Shown piece after piece: positions 45,172 through 53,519 of a stretch of DNA of 64,000 nt. Numbering within the stretch: position 1 is the stretch's first letter; the number at the start of each line of letters is the position of its first letter. The translations under genes were made by a program, and so were the position numbers. This DNA comes from Burkholderia guangdongensis (lineage in GTDB: Bacteria > Pseudomonadota > Gammaproteobacteria > Burkholderiales > Burkholderiaceae), in assembly GCF_013403875.1 (NCBI RefSeq), contig NZ_JACBNX010000012.1, positions 62,001 through 126,000 of the forward strand, written 5' to 3'. A model generated the notes under the pieces. That model was not told the origin of the DNA. It did not search any database and saw nothing but the letters and a program-made list of their open reading frames with translations.

Positions 45172-45496
45172 AGGACGGTCAGGTTCCGGTGCGATGTCGT
45201 TGGAGCGGCGCGTGCGCGTCGAGCGGCAAGCGTGACGCCGCGATGTGTCGGCGTGCGGTCAGTCGAGCCGTCAAGCGGGTGAAAAGCGGCGAGCGCATCA
45301 ATGCGCCCGCGACGTCGAATGCGGCGCGCGCAATGGCAATAATGAAAGGCTGTCGTGAGATTTAAAACGCGCCCGGCCGGCCGAAAATGCGCGCGGCGTG
45401 AAAGCGCCCGGCGGGGATACGCCGCGCCGGAATGCGTTGCCGATGTCGTTTTCTGCCGGGATATTCGTCAGTCCCATGCCGCCCTCATTGCATTAT
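45172..45496. other. Non-coding spacer between tagX and tssM
   Basis: This 325-base stretch has moderate GC and no protein-like frame, RNA gene or strong hairpin that I can see. A promoter for the leftward tssM-tagF-tagN transcript may be here, but no clear -35/-10 pair is visible. Confidence 0.5.
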
Positions 45497-46360
45497 TTAC
45501 TGTTCGGCCGTCGGGGTTGCGCCACGTCCCAGTTTGAAACCGGGTTTGTGATATTCGACGTGACCGAGGTCTCTCAATTTCCAGCGGCCGCCCCAGGTCA
45601 GCCCGACCTGTTCCGCGACTTGCCCGTACAGCTGATAACCCCGCATGGCCCAAGGATCTTTTTCGCTAATGACCAGCTTGCCGTCGCGCAAAAACGCGTT
45701 GTCGGCCGCCAGCCCGTATTGGTGGTAGCTCTGGAACGCCGCCGCATTGGTGACGCTGCCGCCCATTTGCGCGAGACGGTTTTGCCGTTCCGGGCTTCGA
45801 TAACCTTCCAGAAGCGCCATGTCATAACCGTACTGCTCATGCATGATCTTGTAGACGAGCAGCAGGCGCGTGCGGAAATCCGGATCGAGCAGATTCCAGT
45901 CGCGGCTCGCGTCCTTCAGCGCGGGCCGCACCTGCTCGACTTCCCGGGTGGCAAAGACTTCCGGCGGCAGCGGCGCGGGCGGCACGAGCTGCTCGCCCTG
46001 CAGCAGGGCGGCGATTTTCTCGTCAGGCACGCGGGCCGTGTCGTCGTATTGAAATAATTGCCTGCCGCGCAATGCAATCGCGACCAATGGAGGCGTCGCA
46101 AGAATACCCGCGGAGACCATAATCAGCAAGCGTCGCCTGATCAGTAAATCTTGCGCGTCGCTTATCGCATTTCTGGAAAATGTTGCCGATTTAACAATCT
46201 GACTGCGCGTGCGCGCGGCGCGATTCGATGCGCGGCGCGTAAGGCGGCCGTGAAACCGGGCGGCGGACTCCATTACCGTTGCGCGCACGCCCGGTAATAG
46301 CAGCATCGCGGCTGCCGCGACCGCGACGGCGAAATAGGCGACGAGTGCAACGGCAATCAA
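45497..46360 (-). CDS. tagX: Membrane-anchored M15-type peptidoglycan peptidase (TagX)
   Basis: This 287-residue protein has an N-terminal membrane helix (MIAVALVAYFAVAVAAAAMLLLPG), a second one near residue 80 (LLIMVSAGILATPPLVAIAL) and a VanY-like M15 peptidase domain. Zinc-site motifs are SYHQYGLAAD (Ser211, His213, Asp220) and DLGHVEY (His267), with YRSPERQNRL ahead. It probably cuts cell-wall cross-links so that the secretion complex can pass. The name TagX comes from memory of Burkholderia and Acinetobacter loci. The gene is divergent from the next one across 119 bases. Confidence 0.88.
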   Translation of the reverse strand: MIAVALVAYFAVAVAAAAMLLLPGVRATVMESAARFHGRLTRRASNRAARTRSQIVKSATFSRNAISDAQDLLIRRRLLIMVSAGILATPPLVAIALRGRQLFQYDDTARVPDEKIAALLQGEQLVPPAPLPPEVFATREVEQVRPALKDASRDWNLLDPDFRTRLLLVYKIMHEQYGYDMALLEGYRSPERQNRLAQMGGSVTNAAAFQSYHQYGLAADNAFLRDGKLVISEKDPWAMRGYQLYGQVAEQVGLTWGGRWKLRDLGHVEYHKPGFKLGRGATPTAEQ

Positions 46361-46479
46361 GGAAAACCTCGGAATATGGAATCGATTGTGTTTTGCAATG
46401 CTTACTCTTAGAATCAGGCCTGCTCGCGGGCCGGGCTATATTATCGCGGCGAATTAAACCAGGATTCAATGAGAGCTGA

Positions 46480-47421
46480 ATGAGTGCGCCGGAAAATTCA
46501 AATTCGAAAACTCCGCCAAGCCTGTTGTCCGACGTCAAACAGCAGGCAGGCGGTGCGCAACCCGCGCGAATTCTCGCCAATCTCGAAGGGCGCGTAACGC
46601 CACCCGCGGAAGCGCCGCGCCGGTCGAAGGCGCCGCTTGCGGCCGTGATCGCGCTCGTCGCGGTCGCCGCCGGCGGCTGGGGCGTGTGGCAGTGGCAACA
46701 GCAGGCGGACGAGCATCCGGCGGCGGTCGCCGCCGCGTCCGCGCAGCCGGCCGCGAAGGCCGGCGCCGTGAGCGGAGGTGCCGTGCAGGTCGCGCAGAAT
46801 GCGGCGTCCGCGGCGTCCGCGCCGCAACCGGCGACGATCGTCAACGACGAGAGCGCGGCGAAGGCCGCCGGCGCATCGGGCGCGGACGAGAATCGCCTGT
46901 CGCGCGCACTCGCGAGCGGCGCGGTCGACGAGCCGGGCTCGGCGCCCGCCGCAGCCGCACCTGCCGCAGCCGCACCTGCCGCAGCCGCGCCGGCCGCGGT
47001 TGCGAAGGCCGAGACGGCGAAGGGCGGCACGAAGCTCGCCGCGCGCGGCAAGGCGGAGACGAAAGCCGACGCCGCCCGCGCGAAGGCCGACGCGGCCCGC
47101 AAGCACCGGACGCAGCAGCTCGAGCTCGCGCAGGCGAAGAAGCGTCATGACGCGAGCGCGCGGCAGCCGGGCGCGAAGGACGATCCGGATGCGGACCTGC
47201 TCGAAGCGCTCGTCGCGCGCACCCGGCCGGCCGATGCGAAGAGCCGCGCGGTGCCGGTATCGGCGAAGGCCGCCGGCACGACCCTCGCTGCGCGCGTGAA
47301 GGATTGCGGGACGCGCGGTTTCTTCGAGGATCAGCTGTGCCGCTGGCGCGTGTGCGACGGCCACTGGGGCACGGACCCCGCGTGCCCGGCCACGCAGCAG
47401 CACTCGCCGCAACAGCAGTGA
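46480..47421 (+). CDS. Membrane-anchored protein of unknown function in the secretion locus (TagY position)
   Basis: This 313-residue bitopic protein has a cytoplasmic N-terminus of about 45 residues, a membrane helix (PLAAVIALVAVAAGGWGVW) and a long Ala/Lys-rich periplasmic stalk. A 15-base direct repeat (46948-46992, three units) encodes PAAAA repeats in the stalk. A short C-terminal module carries four cysteines (KDCGTRGFFEDQLCRWRVC and PACP), suggesting two disulfides. I recognise no enzyme fold. Position next to tagX suggests an accessory of the secretion apparatus. Confidence 0.75.
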   Translation: MSAPENSNSKTPPSLLSDVKQQAGGAQPARILANLEGRVTPPAEAPRRSKAPLAAVIALVAVAAGGWGVWQWQQQADEHPAAVAAASAQPAAKAGAVSGGAVQVAQNAASAASAPQPATIVNDESAAKAAGASGADENRLSRALASGAVDEPGSAPAAAAPAAAAPAAAAPAAVAKAETAKGGTKLAARGKAETKADAARAKADAARKHRTQQLELAQAKKRHDASARQPGAKDDPDADLLEALVARTRPADAKSRAVPVSAKAAGTTLAARVKDCGTRGFFEDQLCRWRVCDGHWGTDPACPATQQHSPQQQ

Positions 47422-47631
47422 CGCCGTTGCGCCGGGCCGCCTTCGGGCGGCGCGGCGCCCCGTCTCCCGCCTTCTCCTTATTTCCTCGTCTCCCCGGTTG
47501 AAGATCGTGCGCGGCGCCGTTCGGCCCGCGCCATGCGCCGACGCCCCGCTTTGCCGCGCCGCTCAAAGCGCGGTAAGGTGTCGTCCGCGCGGCGCGTGTG
47601 CCGCGTTCTCCGTCAACCGTTCAGGGCTCGC

Positions 47632-48783
47632 GTGACCGACTTCCCCGTTTTCCACTGGACCGACGCCGCCGGCGCCGATCATGCGGTGCGCTGGCGCTCC
47701 GAAGCCGGCGTCGCGCCGCCGAAGCGCGCGGTGCCCGCCGACGACCGGATCAGCGCCGACACCGCGTATCGCCTCGCGAGCGAGGGCACCGCGCTCGTCT
47801 GGCAGGGCGATTTCCAGAACGCGCGCCAGCTCGTGCAGGCGCTCGCGCGCCGCGTCGACCGCCGGCCGAAGAAATCGAAGGACGCATCCGGCGTCGACGC
47901 GTTCAACCTGCACCGCCTCGCGCAGTCGCAGCGCGCGCGCACGCTCGGCATGCTGCTGATTCCGCTCGACGCCGATTACGCGATTGCGCTGCGCCGCGCG
48001 CCCGACGTGCGCGCCGCGTGCGAAGAGGCGTACGGCCCGGGCGGCGAAGCGTCGGTCGTGTCGCTGCGCGAGCTGCTCGGGCTCGTCGGCGCGCACGAAT
48101 GGCGCAAGAAGGGTGTGCCGATCCCGGCACTCGGCGGCGCGTCGATCCATCCGCATTACGGCGTGTTCTCGCCGGTGCGCGGCGAATACATCGAGCTCGT
48201 CGCGCGCGCGCCATTGCCTGCCGGAACGCTCGGCACGGTCGACTCGCTCGCGTTCGACGTCGGCACCGGCACCGGCGTGCTCGCGGCGGTGCTCGCGTCG
48301 CGCGGCGTGAAGCGCGTCGTCGCGACCGACCAGGATCCGCGCGCGCTCGCGTGTGCGCGAGAGAACCTCGAGCGGCTCGGTTACGCGGCGCAGGTCGACG
48401 TCGTCGACGCCGATCTGTTTCCGGACGGCCGCGCGCCGCTCGTCGTCTGCAATCCACCGTGGGTGCCGGCGCGGCCGAGTTCGCCGATCGAGTACGCGGT
48501 CTACGATCCCGACAGCCGGATGCTGCGCGGCTTCCTCGCGGGGCTCGCCGCGCATCTGGCGCCGGGCGGCGAGGGCTGGCTGATCCTGTCCGATTTCGCC
48601 GAGCATCTCGGGCTGCGCACGCGCGACGCGCTGCTGAAGCTGATCGACGATGCGGGCCTCGTCGTGCTCGGCCGCGACGACATCCGGCCCGCGCATCCGA
48701 AGGCGTCCGACGCGACCGATCCGCTGCACCAGGCGCGGCGCGCCGAAGTGACGTCGCTGTGGCGGCTCGGGGCGCGCGGCTGA
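47632..48783 (+). CDS. Class I SAM-dependent methyltransferase (NPPW type)
   Basis: This 383-residue protein has an N-terminal accessory domain (about 1-185) and a Rossmann methyltransferase domain. It binds SAM through FDVGTGTGVLAAVLA, DQDP and VVCNPPWVPA, a catalytic motif of N-directed methyltransferases acting on protein Gln or RNA bases. The likely start is GTG 47632; the in-frame extension upstream is arginine-rich and not protein-like. The substrate is unknown. It is not part of the secretion locus. Confidence 0.85.
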   Translation: MTDFPVFHWTDAAGADHAVRWRSEAGVAPPKRAVPADDRISADTAYRLASEGTALVWQGDFQNARQLVQALARRVDRRPKKSKDASGVDAFNLHRLAQSQRARTLGMLLIPLDADYAIALRRAPDVRAACEEAYGPGGEASVVSLRELLGLVGAHEWRKKGVPIPALGGASIHPHYGVFSPVRGEYIELVARAPLPAGTLGTVDSLAFDVGTGTGVLAAVLASRGVKRVVATDQDPRALACARENLERLGYAAQVDVVDADLFPDGRAPLVVCNPPWVPARPSSPIEYAVYDPDSRMLRGFLAGLAAHLAPGGEGWLILSDFAEHLGLRTRDALLKLIDDAGLVVLGRDDIRPAHPKASDATDPLHQARRAEVTSLWRLGARG

Positions 48784-48873
48784 CCGCGCGTTTCGGTAAA
48801 CTGGCGCCATTCCCACGTTTTTTCGTCGCGGGGCCGCGCGCATCGACCGCGCGCGGCCCGGCGGCGCCTCACG

Positions 48874-49749
48874 ATGTCGACCAAGACCTACGAAATCCGC
48901 CCCGAACAGTCGCTCGAGCTGCTGAAGGAGCTGCACATCCTCACGCGCGACGGCAAGATGAACCAGGACAGCCGCCGCAAGCTGAAGCAGGTCTACCACC
49001 TGTATCAGTTCATCGAGCCGCTGCTCGCGAGCGTGCACGCGGAGCAGGGCGGCGTGACGCTCGTCGATCACGGCGCGGGCAAGTCGTATCTCGGCTTCAT
49101 CCTGTATGACCTGTTCTTCAAGCAGCAGCCGTCGGCTACTTCGCATATCTACGGGATCGAGACGCGCGAGGAACTCGTCGCGCGCTCGGCCGGGCTCGCC
49201 GCGCGTCTCGGCTTCGCCGGGATGTCATTCCTGAACCTGTCGGTCGCCGATTCGATCACGTCGCCGACGCTGCCGGAGACGGTCGACGTCGTCACCGCGC
49301 TTCATGCGTGCGACACCGCGACCGACGATGCGATCCGCTTCGCGCTCGCGAAGCGCGCGCGCCATATCGTGCTCGTGCCGTGCTGCCAGGCGGAGGTCGC
49401 GGGCGTGCTGCGCCGGAACAAGGGCAAATCGCTCGCGAGCGCGCTGACCGAGGTGTGGCGGCATCCGCTGCACACGCGCGAGTTCGGCAGCCAGATCACG
49501 AACGTGCTGCGCTGCCTGCAGCTCGAGGCGCACGGCTATCAGGTCAGCGTGACCGAGCTCGTCGGCTGGGAGCATTCGATGAAGAACGAGCTGATCGTCG
49601 CGCAGTACAAGAATCTGCCGCGCGCACGGCCGAGCGAGCGGCTGAACGAAATCCTCGCGATGTTCGGGCTCGCGGAACTGCACGAGCGGTTCTTCGTGCC
49701 GGGCGGTGCGCAGGCGGCCGATGCGCCGGCTGCGCCGGTCGCCGATTGA
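48874..49749 (+). CDS. SAM-dependent methyltransferase-like protein
   Basis: This 291-residue protein contains a methyltransferase fold with an atypical glycine loop, LVDHGAGKSYLGFILYDLFF, then IYGIETREELV, DVVTALHACDTATDDAIRFAL and HIVLVPCCQ. The HACDTATDD and PCCQ patterns are typical of the DUF2431/RrmJ-like or TRM13-like group that methylates RNA. It lies 90 bases behind the first methyltransferase gene. Substrate unknown. Confidence 0.8.
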   Translation: MSTKTYEIRPEQSLELLKELHILTRDGKMNQDSRRKLKQVYHLYQFIEPLLASVHAEQGGVTLVDHGAGKSYLGFILYDLFFKQQPSATSHIYGIETREELVARSAGLAARLGFAGMSFLNLSVADSITSPTLPETVDVVTALHACDTATDDAIRFALAKRARHIVLVPCCQAEVAGVLRRNKGKSLASALTEVWRHPLHTREFGSQITNVLRCLQLEAHGYQVSVTELVGWEHSMKNELIVAQYKNLPRARPSERLNEILAMFGLAELHERFFVPGGAQAADAPAAPVAD

Positions 49750-49788
49750 CGGCTCGGGGCGCGCGCCGGCCGGCCTGATCGGCTATGC

Positions 49789-49844
49789 CTGGCCGGCCGT
49801 ATCTAGCCGGCCGTATCTAGCCGGCTGCACCTAGCCGGCCGCAC
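49789..49844. repeat. 14-bp tandem repeat, four units
   Basis: Four adjacent 14-base units at 49789, 49803, 49817 and 49831 (CTGGCCGGCCGTAT, CTAGCCGGCCGTAT, CTAGCCGGCTGCAC, CTAGCCGGCCGCAC). The next three bases, CTA, are the complement of the stop codon of the leftward DUF1415 gene, so that stop lies in a partial fifth unit. CCGGCCGG-like cores make each unit partly self-complementary. Confidence 0.85.
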
Positions 49845-50417
49845 CTATACTTCGTCACCCGGACGATTCATCCACTCACGAAAGCCGTCGTGCCCGAGGC
49901 GGCGCAGCGTGTCCTGATTCCGCTCATAGATGTCGGACGCGTCCGGGAACGCATCGACCGCGCGCGCGATGCTGTCCTCGCGCAGCAGATGCAGGATCGG
50001 ATACGGCGCCCGGTTCGTATAGTTCTCGATGTCGTCGGGCGCCGTGCCGTCGAACTGGTACCGCGGATGGAAGCTCGCGATCTGCAGCACGCCTTCGAGC
50101 CCGAGCTGCCGCACGAGCCCGTCCGCAAAGAACAGCGCGTCGTTGTAATCGAGAAAATCCGCGAGCGCGTTCGGCAGAATCAGCAGCGTCGTGTCGATCC
50201 GCTGCGGATCGGCGGCGTTGAGCAGCCGTAGCTCGGCTTCGAGAGCGGCGAGCGCATCTTCGAGCGTTGTCGCGTCGCTGATCGCGTAGCGCACCTGATC
50301 CTTCACGTAGACGCTCTTCGCGAACGGGCACAGATTGAGCCCGATCACCGCGCGCGCGAGCCAGTGCCGGGTGGTGGCGAGGATGTCGTCGTGCGAGGCG
50401 GGGGGCGTGTCGGACAT
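49845..50417 (-). CDS. DUF1415-family protein
   Basis: This 190-residue conserved protein of unknown function has the DUF1415 signature WLARAVIGLNLCPFAKSVY at the N-terminus and ASFHPRYQFDGTAPDDIENYTNRAPYPILHLLRE centrally. The CPFA cysteine and histidines suggest a metal site, but no reaction is known. The start ATG at 50417 gives MSDTPPASHDDIL. It shares its 3' end with a 14-bp tandem repeat. Confidence 0.9.
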   Translation of the reverse strand: MSDTPPASHDDILATTRHWLARAVIGLNLCPFAKSVYVKDQVRYAISDATTLEDALAALEAELRLLNAADPQRIDTTLLILPNALADFLDYNDALFFADGLVRQLGLEGVLQIASFHPRYQFDGTAPDDIENYTNRAPYPILHLLREDSIARAVDAFPDASDIYERNQDTLRRLGHDGFREWMNRPGDEV

Positions 50418-50482
50418 GGCGGAGCGAATGCGGAAAAATTGGGGGAGGAAAGACGAAAGGCGGCGAGCGCGCGGCCGCCGCT

Positions 50483-51103
50483 TCACGCGCAGGCCGCGTC
50501 GACGAGCTGCCGGACGAGCGCCGGCGCGGTGCCGATCGGCGTCGCGCCGTGCCGGTAAGTCTGGCTCGCCGCGTAGATGCCTTCGATCACGAGCGCGAGC
50601 GAATCGGCGAGCATCTGTGGATCTCGCGCGTGGGCGCCATGGGCGAGCTCGACGAGCCGTGCCATCAGCCGCGCCTTGTTCTGCGCGACGCGCTCGCGCG
50701 CCGGGTGCGACGCGTCCGGAAACTCCGTCGCGACGTTCACGAACGGGCAGCCGCGATAGTCCTTCTGCGTCGCGCGCTCGGCGAGATCGACGAAATACTG
50801 GGTCAGCTGCGCCTTCGGATCGCCCGGATGCTTCGCGACGCTCGCGTCGAAGCGCTCGAAGAAGCACGCATCCATCCGATCCAGATACGCGAGGATCAGG
50901 TCGTCCTTCGACGAGAACTGCCGATACAGGCTCATCTTGTTGACGCCCGCGAGCTCGACGACGGCCTCGACGCCGACCGCGCGCACGCCTTCCCGATAAA
51001 ACAGCTCCTCGGCGGCGCGCAGCAGATGCTCTTGCGCGGTCGCGCCCGCGATCGGTCGTCGCGCGCGGCGCGGCGCGGGTTTGACGGCCTCGATGCCGGA
51101 CAT
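50483..51103 (-). CDS. TetR-family repressor
   Basis: This 206-residue TetR/AcrR regulator has a helix-turn-helix at about 35-75 (GVRAVGVEAVVELAGVNKMSLYRQF followed by SSKDDLILAYLDRMD). A C-terminal ligand domain follows with DYRGCPFVNVATEFPD. It is divergent from a major facilitator transporter gene across a 178-base spacer that holds two similar operator-like palindromes. It probably represses the transporter and itself. ATG 51103 was preferred to an in-frame upstream extension that would run through the operators. Confidence 0.9.
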   Translation of the reverse strand: MSGIEAVKPAPRRARRPIAGATAQEHLLRAAEELFYREGVRAVGVEAVVELAGVNKMSLYRQFSSKDDLILAYLDRMDACFFERFDASVAKHPGDPKAQLTQYFVDLAERATQKDYRGCPFVNVATEFPDASHPARERVAQNKARLMARLVELAHGAHARDPQMLADSLALVIEGIYAASQTYRHGATPIGTAPALVRQLVDAACA

Positions 51104-51138
51104 ATTGCCCTCGACGACGAAATGGATTGCTTGACATG

Positions 51139-51188
51139 TTACCGATTGGTCACTACGATCGCAACACAATTGTGACCGGTCGGTAACA
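51139..51188. promoter_or_regulatory. Twin TetR-type operator sites
   Basis: GTTACCGATTGGTCAC (51139-51154) and GTGACCGGTCGGTAAC (51173-51188) are inverted copies of one another at 14 of 16 positions, 18 bases apart. Each also has an internal ACCG-N2-(C/T)GGT dyad typical of TetR-family sites. They lie 35 bases upstream of the repressor start and 93 bases upstream of the transporter start. TTGACA at 51133-51138 could be a -35 box for the transporter promoter. Confidence 0.75.
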
Positions 51189-51281
51189 ATGCGGCCGATT
51201 CGAAGATCGACGAATGCCAAGCGTCAGCCCGGGCCGGCCGATGCGGTGTGCGGCGCGGGCGGCCTCCCTGGAGAACACGAC

Positions 51282-52568
51282 ATGAACTGGGCAGTGCAAC
51301 GAATCGGCGGGCGCTTCCACTACGGATGGCTCGCCGCGGCGGTGGTTTTTCTGATCCTGCTGGCCGCGGCCGGCACGCGGGCGACGCCGAGCGTGCTGAT
51401 GGTGCCGCTCGAGCACGAGCTCGGCTGGAGCCGCGCGGCGATCTCGCTCGCGATCTCGGTGAACATCGCGCTGTATGGGCTGACCGGACCGTTCGCGGCC
51501 GCCGCGATGCAGCGTTTCGGGCTGAGGCCGACGATCCTGACCGCGCTCGCGACGATGTGCGCGGGCGTCGCGTTGTCGTCGATGATGACCGCGAGCTGGC
51601 AGATGGTGCTGATCTGGGGCGTGCTGGTCGGCAGCTCGACGGGCGTCGTCGCGCTGACGCTGTCCGCGACGTTCGTCACGCGCTGGTTCCACGCGCGGCG
51701 CGGCCTCGTGATGGGCATCCTGACCGCGAGCAGCGCAACCGGCCAGCTCGTGTTCCTGCCGATGCTTGCGGCGATCGCGCAGCGGCACGGCTGGAAGCCG
51801 GTCGTGCTCGTCGTCGCGCTCGCGGCGGCGATCGTGATTCCGCTCGTCGCGCTGCTGCTGCCCGAGCGTCCGGCGGACGTGCAACTACGCCCGTACGGCG
51901 AGCCGGCCGGCGCGTCGCCCGCCGCCGACACGACGCAGGAGAACCCGCTGAAGGTCGCGCTGCGCACGCTGGTGCGCGCGAGCCGCGTGCGCGATTTCTG
52001 GCTGCTGTTCTTCAGCTTCTTCATCTGCGGCGCGAGCACGAACGGCTACATCGGCACGCACCTGATCGCGATGTGCAGCGATTACGGGATGACCGAAGTG
52101 CAGGGCGCGTCGCTGCTCGCCGCGATGGGCGTGTTCGATCTGTTCGGCACGACGATGTCCGGCTGGCTGTCGGACCGCTACGACAGCCGCGTGCTGCTGT
52201 TCTGGTACTACGGGCTGCGCGGACTGTCGCTGATCTACCTGCCGCACGCGTTCGGCATCGACTTCTTCGGGCTGCCGCTGTTCGCGATGTTCTACGGCCT
52301 CGACTGGATCGCGACCGTGCCGCCGACCGTGCGGCTCGCGACCGACGTGTTCGGCAAGGCGGCCGCGCCGGTCGTGTTCGGCTGGATCGTCGCGGGCCAT
52401 CAGCTTGGCGCGGCGTTCGCGGCGCTCGGCGCCGGCATGCTGCGCGCGAGCCTCGGCACGTACACGGTCGCGTCGATGATCTCCGGCGGGCTGTGCATCG
52501 CCGGTTCGCTGATCGTGCTGCGGATCAATCGCGGGCCCGCGCGCGTCGCGCCGCCGCAGGCGCTTTGA
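51282..52568 (+). CDS. Major facilitator superfamily transporter
   Basis: This 428-residue membrane protein has 12 predicted helices in two halves and the loop signatures TRWFHARRGLVMGI and GWLSDRYDSRVLL. The sequence resembles the monocarboxylate/oxalate-formate branch of the family (YGWLAAAVVFLILLAAAGTRATPSVLM at the N-terminus). The substrate is unknown. ATG 51282 follows CTGGAGA. It is divergent from, and probably regulated by, the adjacent TetR repressor. Confidence 0.9.
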   Translation: MNWAVQRIGGRFHYGWLAAAVVFLILLAAAGTRATPSVLMVPLEHELGWSRAAISLAISVNIALYGLTGPFAAAAMQRFGLRPTILTALATMCAGVALSSMMTASWQMVLIWGVLVGSSTGVVALTLSATFVTRWFHARRGLVMGILTASSATGQLVFLPMLAAIAQRHGWKPVVLVVALAAAIVIPLVALLLPERPADVQLRPYGEPAGASPAADTTQENPLKVALRTLVRASRVRDFWLLFFSFFICGASTNGYIGTHLIAMCSDYGMTEVQGASLLAAMGVFDLFGTTMSGWLSDRYDSRVLLFWYYGLRGLSLIYLPHAFGIDFFGLPLFAMFYGLDWIATVPPTVRLATDVFGKAAAPVVFGWIVAGHQLGAAFAALGAGMLRASLGTYTVASMISGGLCIAGSLIVLRINRGPARVAPPQAL

Positions 52569-52709
52569 CGATGCGCTGACGGCGGCCGGGGCCGGGGTGG
52601 CGTGCTCCGGCTTCGCGCGCGGCGCAATCCGGCAAGCGCGCCGTCGAGCAGGTATCCTTGCGGTTCGTCGGGCGTTCGCGCCCCTTCATCGATGTCAGCG
52701 AGGATTCGC

Positions 52710-53315
52710 ATGTCCGTCAAACCTGCTCCCACCACTGTTTCGATCCATGAACTGATCGCGGGCCGCTGGAGCCCGCGCGCGTATTCGAACGCGCCGATCG
52801 ACGCCGCGCATCTGCACGCGGTGCTCGAGGCGGCGCGCTGGGCGCCGTCCGCGTACAACGCGCAGCCGTGGCGCTTCATCGTGTTCGACCGCACGCGGGA
52901 CGAAGAGGCATTCAAGCGCGCGTTCGCGACGCTCGTGCCGTTCAATCAGGGCTGGAACGCGCCGGCGCCGGTGCTGATCGCGGTGACCGCGCACACGCTG
53001 AACGCGAAGGGCGAGCCCGCGCCGACCGCGCTGTACGACGCGGGCGCCGCCGCGATGTCGCTCGTGCTGCAGGCGCACGCGCTCGGCCTCGCCGCGCACC
53101 AGATGAGCGGTTTCGACCCGAAGGCGTTCCGCGACGCGTTCAGGATTCCGGCCGACGTCGAGATTCCGGCACTGATTTCGCTCGGCCACTACGGCGACGC
53201 GGACAAGCTCGATCCGGTGCTGCGCGATCGCGAGAAGGCGCCGCGCACGCGTCATCCGCTCGGCGAGGTCGTGTACGCGGGCGCGTGGAAGAACGGCTAC
53301 TCGGCGGCCGCCTGA
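52710..53315 (+). CDS. Nitroreductase-family FMN enzyme
   Basis: This 201-residue FMN-dependent oxidoreductase has the family N-terminus RWSPRAYSNAPI and LEAARWAPSAYNAQPWRFIV (FMN-binding Ser/Asn/Gln/Arg). ALGLAAHQMSGFD and EIPALISLGHYGD follow. It probably reduces quinones or nitro-compounds with NAD(P)H, but the true substrate is unknown. ATG 52710 (after GCGAGGA) was chosen; ATG 52692 is a possible alternative. Behind it, 53354-53402 has four loose 12-base repeats (CGCATTCGGCTG type). Confidence 0.87.
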   Translation: MSVKPAPTTVSIHELIAGRWSPRAYSNAPIDAAHLHAVLEAARWAPSAYNAQPWRFIVFDRTRDEEAFKRAFATLVPFNQGWNAPAPVLIAVTAHTLNAKGEPAPTALYDAGAAAMSLVLQAHALGLAAHQMSGFDPKAFRDAFRIPADVEIPALISLGHYGDADKLDPVLRDREKAPRTRHPLGEVVYAGAWKNGYSAAA

Positions 53316-53519
53316 CAGCCGGCGGCCGGCGCGCGCATGCCGCGCGGCCGGACGCGCATTTGGCTGAACATTTGCCTGCGCATTCGGCTGCGCATTGGAC
53401 TGTGATATGACCCCATCGAGCCCGCCCATCCGCGACCGCTTGCGCCGGTTGTGATCGCGCGGGCTTCGTGATACAAAGCCGGTCCCTTCCGTTTTCGCGC
53501 CGGCCAGGCGGTTCCTGCG

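Noticed and set aside
53354..53402. 12-base tandem repeat behind the nitroreductase gene
   Set aside because: Four loose units with several mismatches; too short and degenerate to separate from local composition bias.
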